24,264 nucleotides of DNA from an uncultured Fibrobacter sp. (GTDB lineage: Bacteria; Fibrobacterota; Fibrobacteria; Fibrobacterales; Fibrobacteraceae), in assembly GCA_934691725.1 (NCBI GenBank), contig CAKUTF010000037.1, positions 1-24,264 of the forward strand, given 5' to 3'. The notes under the pieces are model-generated. The model saw nothing but the letters and a program-made list of their open reading frames with translations. It was not told where the DNA came from and did no database searches. The position numbers were made by a program, and so were the translations under genes. Below are positions 22,845 through 24,264 of this stretch, piece after piece; the stretch's first letter is position 1; each line of letters starts with the position of its first letter.

Positions 22845-23851
22845 CAGAATCGAAGTCCTAGGCCGATGCGGTGTTCCGTTCCGAGGCTTTGGGCGAAATA
22901 GGAAAAGGCGTAATCGATGGAAAACCTTTCTCCGGCATACCCGAGACCCATGCTGAAAAAGCGGGCGTTGTGCGTTTCGTCGGGTCGATCGTCAGAGGAA
23001 AATATTTCCTTGACATCCCGGGAAATGTCAAGCCATGTACGGGAAAACCCCACTCGCACAAAAAGGCTTGAACCGATGGCGTATTCTCCGCCGAGCGAAA
23101 TCGCCGGCTCCGCATACCGGGGAAAGGCGCTTTCCGCATAAAGGGCGAGACGGGGAAGCGCTCCGGGAATGTAAAATCCGGAAAGGGCAAAGGTCTCTTC
23201 TAGTCCGTAATCCGTGTCTCCGTCCTTGACGTAAGCCCGAATCATCTTGCCAAAGTTCCTTGCGGTGAGTGCAAAGCCGAATTTTCGGGATGTCGCCTGC
23301 CAGAGGATTCCCCAGTCAAAGGCTACCGCCATTGCCGTCTGGTCGTTTTCTTCTCCGGTCAGGAGGTCGGTGGCGAATTTGACGGTCGAACCGAACTGGA
23401 GGTGGGGGAGCGGCATGGCGAGAGTCAGCGCAGAGACGGAACTTTGCGGTTTGTAACTTTTTCCTGTCGCGTTGCCTTGTTCGTCATAGCCGTCTATTTC
23501 TCCGTAGCGAATCCAGCCGTAGCTGATTTGAAGCGTCATTGATTTCAATTGCCTTGCGTAAGCGAGATATCCCTGGTTGCTAGCCAGTTCCCCTGTCTGC
23601 CAGGAAAAGGCGATTGCATTTTTTTTGTCGCCAAGGTCAAGGATTGCGGGATTTTGCAGGCTTGTTCCGGGATTAGAAGACGGCTTTGCGGAGTTTGCGT
23701 TTTCAAGGGCGGCGCTTCGCGCGCTAGAAAATGTGGAGAGGAAGGCGAAGGCTTCTTTCCCGGTATCGTTTTTTTTGAAATAGGCGGGTGCAGAAACCGC
23801 CAAGAAAAGAATGGGAAAAGCCAAAAAAGAAATTTTTTTCAAAAAAAACAT
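22844..23851 (-). CDS. PorV/PorQ-like outer-membrane protein
   Basis: A 335-residue envelope protein with a signal peptide (MFFLKK, hydrophobic core, APA cut after Ala23). The mature start AFLSTFSSARSAALENA and the following NPGTSLQNPAIL correspond to the 'F......AR.AA.G.A......NPA' opening of the PorV/PorQ (UPF0164) family. Alternating strands follow, ending in HRIGLGLRF with a terminal Phe, as expected of an outer-membrane barrel. PorV in Bacteroidetes shuttles cargo in type IX secretion and PorQ relatives are linked to it; which of the two this resembles cannot be decided. It is the first gene of the minus-strand run and has no Shine-Dalgarno sequence, only TAAATT ending six bases before the ATG. 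Confidence 0.78.
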   Translation of the reverse strand: MFFLKKISFLAFPILFLAVSAPAYFKKNDTGKEAFAFLSTFSSARSAALENANSAKPSSNPGTSLQNPAILDLGDKKNAIAFSWQTGELASNQGYLAYARQLKSMTLQISYGWIRYGEIDGYDEQGNATGKSYKPQSSVSALTLAMPLPHLQFGSTVKFATDLLTGEENDQTAMAVAFDWGILWQATSRKFGFALTARNFGKMIRAYVKDGDTDYGLEETFALSGFYIPGALPRLALYAESAFPRYAEPAISLGGEYAIGSSLFVRVGFSRTWLDISRDVKEIFSSDDRPDETHNARFFSMGLGYAGERFSIDYAFSYFAQSLGTEHRIGLGLRF

Positions 23852-23863
23852 GGATACAATTTA
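23852..23863 (-). promoter_or_regulatory. Candidate -10 for a leaderless PorV-like mRNA
   Basis: On the minus strand TAAATT (23863-23858), then six bases, then the ATG at 23851. It overlaps the -35 of tRNA-Lys on the other strand. Confidence 0.4.
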
Positions 23864-23890
23864 CAAAAATGCGAAAGTTTATTAGATTTG
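23860..23890 (+). promoter_or_regulatory. tRNA-Lys promoter
   Basis: TTTACA (23860-23865), a 17-base spacer and TAGATTTG (23883-23890). Nine bases separate TAGATT from the tRNA, exactly as in the tRNA-Gly promoter. Confidence 0.85.
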
Positions 23891-23897
23891 GATTGTC

Positions 23898-23970
23898 GGA
23901 CTAATAGCTCAGTTGGTAGAGCAACGCCCTTTTAAGGCGTGGGTCGAAGGTTCGAGCCCTTCTTAGTTCA
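23898..23970 (+). tRNA. tRNA-Lys (anticodon UUU)
   Basis: A 73-base cloverleaf: acceptor GGACTAA/TTAGTTC with one G-T pair, D stem GCTC/GAGC, anticodon stem ACGCC/GGCGT with loop CTTTTAA (anticodon TTT), T arm GAAGG/CCTTC with loop TTCGAGC, base 73 A. CCA is not encoded. Confidence 0.97.
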
Positions 23971-23973
23971 CGT

Positions 23974-24010
23974 AAACGCCCGGAATTGTTTCAGTTCCGG
24001 GCGTTTCTTT
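23974..24010 (+). terminator. tRNA-Lys terminator
   Basis: A perfect 12-bp stem (23974-23985 with 23995-24006), a 9-base loop and the T-rich tail TTTCTTT, three bases past the tRNA. Confidence 0.92.
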
Positions 24011-24121
24011 GTTGGAACTGCTGCTTTGGTTGAAAAAACGGGTGCTTGGAACTGAGGACATTTAAATTTCTGGAAAGAGAAACGAGGAATGCGGTACGGC
24101 GACATTCACAGACTCGCTAGG

Positions 24122-24246
24122 ATGTCATTCTCGTGCACCGACACGGGAATTTCAGGGATTGCCTGGTCACGCCCGGCAATGACTGTGAGCGAGCTTGTCG
24201 AGCTATTCAGAGCTTAGTTGAGAGAGCTTAGAGCTTAGAACTGTGG
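24122..24246. repeat. Dispersed intergenic repeat, copy B
   Basis: The second copy of the element at 221-359, same orientation. The hairpin here is 24158-24166 with 24172-24180 (one mismatch, 5-base loop). Just before it, GAGGACATTTAAATTT (24055-24070) also resembles GAGGACATTAAATTTT (376-391) of the left spacer, but on the other side of the hairpin block, so the order of shared blocks differs. No gene was seen from 24011 to the window end. Confidence 0.8.
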
Positions 24247-24264
24247 ACGTCTAAGCTTAGTGGA

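Overview
The window looks like chromosomal DNA of a Fibrobacter-like bacterium (FCB group). The pointers are a secreted GH74 xyloglucanase with a C-terminal sorting domain of the type IX secretion kind, a PorV/PorQ-like barrel protein, a membrane-anchored protein with a formylglycine-generating-enzyme (FGE) fold, a lipoprotein with 'RDTVF'-type repeats, and -10 elements of the form TAnnTTTG. No phage, transposase, CRISPR array or resistance gene was seen. The assignment is inferred from gene content; no database was searched.

Layout. 1-527 is gene-free and repeat-rich: a perfect 7-bp tandem array (1-189), then a dispersed repeat with a hairpin that recurs near the right edge (24122-24246). 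582-2136 (minus) is dapA plus a small acidic Cys-cluster protein. 2276-6023 (plus) holds the GH74 xyloglucanase and a lipoprotein with a barrel-like C-terminus. 6090-8119 (plus) is leuCD. 8168-8806 (minus) holds a GNAT acetyltransferase and tRNA-Gly(CCC). 8886-11124 (plus) holds a small lipoprotein, ispE, tRNA-Gln(UUG) and rplY (L25/CTC). 11283-23851 is one almost gapless minus-strand run of twelve genes. In transcription order these are a PorV/PorQ-like protein, three glycosyltransferase-type genes, a Wzi-like barrel, proA, hisI, tilS, ftsH, folP, cdaA and an FGE-like anchored protein. tRNA-Lys(UUU) lies divergently at 23898-23970.

How the genes fit together. The first five genes of the long run look like a cell-surface polysaccharide module: glycosyltransferases between two outer-membrane barrels. 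The other seven are mainly housekeeping: proline and histidine synthesis, tRNA-Ile lysidine formation, membrane proteolysis, folate and c-di-AMP synthesis. A candidate promoter in front of proA would separate the two halves. The xyloglucanase probably leaves the cell by a type IX-like route, in which PorV-type proteins take part.

The most interesting signal is in the starts. At least five genes at the head of a transcription unit (dapA, the GNAT gene, the lipoprotein at 8886, proA, the PorV-like gene) have a TAnnnT hexamer ending exactly six bases before the ATG and no convincing Shine-Dalgarno sequence. Most genes inside operons do have Shine-Dalgarno sequences. This is the layout expected of leaderless mRNAs. 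The three tRNA genes, whose promoters can be read independently, use the same -10 type at a distance that fits the same start-site geometry.
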